A DNA stretch of 7,965 bases. Origin: Dehalococcoidia bacterium (lineage in GTDB: Bacteria > Chloroflexota > Dehalococcoidia > Lucifugimonadales > JAGWBF01). The notes beneath the pieces are model-generated. The model was given only the letters and a program-made list of their open reading frames with translations, searched no databases and had not been told where the DNA came from. The position numbers and the translations under genes were made by a program. Where the stretch lies: NCBI GenBank assembly GCA_021296015.1, contig JAGWBG010000096.1, positions 1 through 7,965 on the forward strand, given 5' to 3'. Positions 5,150 to 7,965 of this stretch are shown here, one piece after another; position 1 is the first letter of the stretch; every line of letters starts with the position of its first letter.

Positions 5150-7579
5150 CTATGGCTCCTCCCAGTCCACCACCCCACCGCTTCTCAGGTCACGTATCTC
5201 GTCATCGCTGTACCCTAGCTCACGGAGAATGGTTTGGGTATGCTCACCCCTCAAAATACCGGGCCCGGCTTTGCCTTGCGTATGGGAGAACCTGACAAGG
5301 GGGCTGTAACGCCAGAACTTGCCCAGGCGCTGGGTCTCTACTTCAGTGATAAAGCCGTTCTCCCGGACGTGGGCATCCTCATTGTAGAACCAGTACATTC
5401 CCCGGTCTTCCGCCTTAACACAGGCTACGTCGGCATCGGTGAGCAGTTTCTCCCACTCCAGGGGTTCCCTGGTGGCGAACACCCGGCCCAACTCCTCTGC
5501 AAGGTCTGCGTCATGCTCCTCGCGGGCCTCTGGGGTAGAGAAACGTGGGTCAGCAAGGAGGGCAGTTCGCTCGATGGTCTGGCACAGGGCCTGCCATTCG
5601 TTCTCGTTGGGACACGCCAGGAAGACCCATCCGCCCCGTGCGGGGTAGAGGCGGTAGAGGGCGTTCAGGCCATAGCCCTGGGAGTCGGGACGCCGCCGTG
5701 GGGGCTTCCCCTCGTGCCAGAAGAAGTCGTTGGCATTTGCGTAGGCGTTGGCCCCCAGCATATTGGACTCAATATACTGGGCCTTGCCCGTCCTCTCCCT
5801 GGCGTACAGGCCCAAAAGCATCCCGACGGCGTTGACCATGGAGGAGTTGTGGTCGGTGCTGCCGTCGTTGGCCCGGCCCAGCTTCCGCGAGACCTCCCTA
5901 ATCTCGTCTATGGTCATATCCTGGTCGTGAGGCGGCAATACATCCCGGCCCAACTGGGTCATTGCGCCGCCGCATACTGCGCCTGGTATGGGAGCCATGG
6001 AAGGACGCAGGGAATGGGGCCCGGTGGAGCCGTATCCCCCACCGTAGAAATAGACCAGCCTCGGGTTAATCTCGGACAGCTGCTCGTACCCGATGCCAGT
6101 ACGCTCCGGCGCTCCGGGGCGCATACTGTGAAGCAGGATGTCGGCTTTCGCCGCCAGCTTGTGCATAATCTCCTGGCCCTCCGGGGCCTTCAGGTTCAGG
6201 CACATCCCTTCGGTGCCGGCCATAGTCCGGTGGACTGGAAGTCCATATATCACGTGGCGGTGGTAGTCCCCGTCGGGGGCCTCAATGCGAATGACCCGCG
6301 CTCCCAACTCCGTCAGAAGGGAGCAACCCAGGGGGCCGTTGATGACGGTTCCCAGGTCCAGCACGGTGATGCCTTCCAGAGGGTACTTGGGCAGAGAGGT
6401 GCCGGAGCCGTTGGCGGCCCTCGTTATGTCCCCATTGAGGCGGCCAAGGACCTCGTCGGTGTGTTGGCCGGCGTCAGGGGCAGGGCCTTTGGGGTTGCCG
6501 GGTGTCTCCCTCATCAACACCACCGGGCCAACCTGGCGCGTTTTGCCCAGCCGGGGGTCCTCCACGTTCCTAATCTGGCGGTTGTGCAACACCTGGGAAT
6601 GATTCATGCCCTCCTGGGCGGTCATATACGCCTCCGCCGCCACGTTGGTTGTCTCGTTGACGAAGATGTCCATCCACTCGTCCAGGGTCCTCTTCCGGAC
6701 GCTCTCCAGAACCATCTTCTCCAGTATAGCCCGGTTCTCATCGCTGACGGCGGGGGCAGTCTTGAACCTTGGGTCTTCATAGATGTGACCCATGTCCAGA
6801 TAGCCCATCATCGAGCGAAAGAGGCGTTCCATAATGTTGGCAAGCTGTATCCACTGACCGTCCTTGGTACGTGCAGCCAGGTAGCCGTGGGGGTTGGGGC
6901 GGCCGCCCCCGATGTACTGGTCGGCAGGGTACTTGTCGGGCTTACTCTCTGCCATCTGGCCCTGTATCCAGCCCACGTGGTCGAAGGGAGTAATGGTCTG
7001 GAGGAGACTGGTTTCCACCTTCTGGCCCTGTCCGGTCCTGTCACGCACGTAGAGCGCGGAGATTGCGCCCCTAATCAGGGCCATGGCGGCGGAGTGGCTG
7101 GCCCCCTGGACGGCGACGTAGGTGGGGCCTTCCTTTCTGTGCAGGTTGGAGAACATCATCATTCTTCCGCTCTTGGCCGCCACCACTCCCTCGTACCCCT
7201 TGTAGTGGGCGTAGGGACCTTTGGGACCAAAGCCCGTGAGGGAGCAATAGACCAACTCCTGATGCCCTGCGCTCAGGGTCTCGTAGTCAATGCCCAGGCG
7301 CTTTGTGGCCCCAGGCCGGAAGTTCTCAAACACCACGTCTGCCTGCTGGGACAGTCGCCGGGCCTTGTCCTGACCCCCGGCAGTCTTCAGGTCCAGGATG
7401 ACGCTCTTCTTGCCCCTGTTCCACTGGATAGCGCCGGGCCATCCACGGAAGGGGTCGCCACCGGGAGGCTCCACCTTGATGACCTCGGCCCCGAAATCGG
7501 ACATTACCATCGTGGCGATCGAGCCGGGCATACCGCGTGAAAAGTCGAGAACAGTTATACCTTCAAACACCTCTGCCAT
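5150..7579 (-). CDS. Double-domain CaiB/BaiF (family III) CoA-transferase fusion
   Basis: At 809 residues this is about twice the usual 390-430 residues of family III CoA-transferases. It contains two full copies. Domain 1 spans about 1-385 (LEGITVLDFSRGMPG-like start, AEVIKVEPPGGDP at 31-43, RTGQGQ at 181-186, QHTDEVL at 372-378). Domain 2 spans about 398-795 (LEGITVLDLG start at 401, RIEAPDGD at 431-438, RTGKAQ at 596-601, GEHTQTIL at 778-785). Family III enzymes move CoA between acids through an aspartyl-CoA intermediate. Counting back from the conserved helix before RTG, domain 2 has the expected Asp (D576, in STDHNSS), whereas domain 1 has S161 (in GASHSAA). Family members usually work as interlocked dimers, so the fusion may be an internal pseudo-dimer with one active site. 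AGGAG (7587-7591) supports the ATG. Substrate unknown. It probably heads an operon with the alcohol dehydrogenase. Confidence 0.93.
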   Translation of the reverse strand: MAEVFEGITVLDFSRGMPGSIATMVMSDFGAEVIKVEPPGGDPFRGWPGAIQWNRGKKSVILDLKTAGGQDKARRLSQQADVVFENFRPGATKRLGIDYETLSAGHQELVYCSLTGFGPKGPYAHYKGYEGVVAAKSGRMMMFSNLHRKEGPTYVAVQGASHSAAMALIRGAISALYVRDRTGQGQKVETSLLQTITPFDHVGWIQGQMAESKPDKYPADQYIGGGRPNPHGYLAARTKDGQWIQLANIMERLFRSMMGYLDMGHIYEDPRFKTAPAVSDENRAILEKMVLESVRKRTLDEWMDIFVNETTNVAAEAYMTAQEGMNHSQVLHNRQIRNVEDPRLGKTRQVGPVVLMRETPGNPKGPAPDAGQHTDEVLGRLNGDITRAANGSGTSLPKYPLEGITVLDLGTVINGPLGCSLLTELGARVIRIEAPDGDYHRHVIYGLPVHRTMAGTEGMCLNLKAPEGQEIMHKLAAKADILLHSMRPGAPERTGIGYEQLSEINPRLVYFYGGGYGSTGPHSLRPSMAPIPGAVCGGAMTQLGRDVLPPHDQDMTIDEIREVSRKLGRANDGSTDHNSSMVNAVGMLLGLYARERTGKAQYIESNMLGANAYANANDFFWHEGKPPRRRPDSQGYGLNALYRLYPARGGWVFLACPNENEWQALCQTIERTALLADPRFSTPEAREEHDADLAEELGRVFATREPLEWEKLLTDADVACVKAEDRGMYWFYNEDAHVRENGFITEVETQRLGKFWRYSPLVRFSHTQGKAGPGILRGEHTQTILRELGYSDDEIRDLRSGGVVDWEEP

Positions 7580-7644
7580 AGCTTATCTCCTAAACGTGAA
7601 CTGAGAACGGGGCACGAGGATGGTCAGAAAACATTACGGTTTGA

Positions 7645-7965
7645 TTATCCTAGCCTCTCAAGATAGTAATTGGAGAGGGCAGCGGCCATCAGCCTCCTCC
7701 GGTGACAGTCATCCTCGCTAGACGTACCGGCATGCGCTCCAGAAGTGTGTAAGATTTGAAAGAACGCTTTAAGTAACTCTGACTCATCCTTACTTAGAAA
7801 TCCGTGGCCTTCGAGGAACTTTCTTGCATGTCCGCCAAATGGAGGAGTCCCTTCACCAGTATGTAGTTTGGCTGCTATACCATTACACAAACTCTCCATA
7901 AATGAGCGAACTTGACCATTCGCTGCCTCCCAGTTACCATGGGCACTGTTGTCTGTAGCTTGTTC
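7645..7965 (-). CDS. C-terminal part of an unrecognised helical protein, 5' end beyond window
   Basis: A frame open from the right edge ends at TAA (7645-7647) and gives 106 residues. An internal ATG at 7897-7899 exists, but the frame continues upstream (including NSAHGNWEAANGQVRSFMES) without a stop, so the gene very probably begins outside the window. The visible part is helical and polar, without membrane segments. A GFLSKDESELLKAFF helix is followed by HTSGAHAGTSSEDD and a final RRRLMAAALSNYYLERLG helix. The Gly-His/acidic turn followed by a long C-terminal helix recalls ends of some uncharacterised or abortive-infection-type proteins, but this is a weak impression and I assign no function. 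It lies 65 bp upstream of the CoA-transferase gene on the same strand; no convincing promoter was found in that gap, so read-through is possible. Confidence 0.6.
   Translation of the reverse strand, partial: EQATDNSAHGNWEAANGQVRSFMESLCNGIAAKLHTGEGTPPFGGHARKFLEGHGFLSKDESELLKAFFQILHTSGAHAGTSSEDDCHRRRLMAAALSNYYLERLG

Noticed and set aside
5234..7540. A 768-codon open frame on the plus strand, antisense to the CoA-transferase fusion
   Set aside because: It mirrors the codon pattern of the minus-strand gene in a GC-rich region. Its translation has no recognisable domain and an odd composition rich in Gly, Val and His. The minus frame is a clear two-domain family match with a strong ribosome binding site.
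7580..7644. Promoter for the CoA-transferase operon
   Set aside because: The best candidate (TTGAGA with TAATGT 19 bases on) has poor spacing and a weak -10, and lies partly in the preceding coding sequence.

Overview
The window (7,965 bases, moderately high GC) looks like bacterial chromosome rather than phage or plasmid. The gene mix is a PAC2-family protein, two medium-chain dehydrogenases, a short-chain dehydrogenase and a fused CaiB/BaiF CoA-transferase. With short interspersed TGTCATTC...GGAATCTA repeats, this resembles Chloroflexota of the Dehalococcoidia/SAR202 type, whose genomes are rich in these enzyme superfamilies. That placement is an inference from gene content and repeat style; no marker gene is present.

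Layout. The left edge (1-839, minus) holds most of a PAC2-family protein, cut by the window end. A 150-bp divergent region with a near-consensus sigma-70 promoter (913-941) separates it from a plus-strand zinc-type dehydrogenase (990-1935). That gene is broken by a frameshift near its 3' end, and its true C-terminus is readable in another frame. Its restored 3' end overlaps tail to tail with a minus-strand TPR-like protein (1913-2698). From there to the right edge every gene is on the minus strand. After the TPR gene comes a repeat-rich 221-bp spacer with a perfect 14-bp palindrome. Next is an SDR-family protein (2920-3711) with its own promoter and strong ribosome binding site. A 307-bp spacer follows, with a 13-bp-stem hairpin and a third repeat copy. 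Then come a complete zinc alcohol dehydrogenase (4019-5101) and an 809-residue double CaiB/BaiF CoA-transferase (5150-7579). At the right edge is the C-terminal part of an unrecognised protein (7645-7965).

How the genes may work together. The double CoA-transferase and the zinc alcohol dehydrogenase are 48 bp apart, co-oriented, and both have strong Shine-Dalgarno sequences, so they probably form an operon (transcribed right to left). This suggests CoA activation of a carboxylic acid coupled to oxidation or reduction of an alcohol/aldehyde. The SDR lies downstream but has its own promoter. The substrate cannot be read from the sequence.

The most notable observations are molecular. The SDR keeps its nucleotide-binding motifs but lacks the catalytic Ser, Tyr and Lys. 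The first half of the CoA-transferase fusion has Ser where the catalytic Asp is expected, while the second half keeps it. The plus-strand dehydrogenase is frameshifted. I see no CRISPR array, tRNA, rRNA, transposase or clear defence system.
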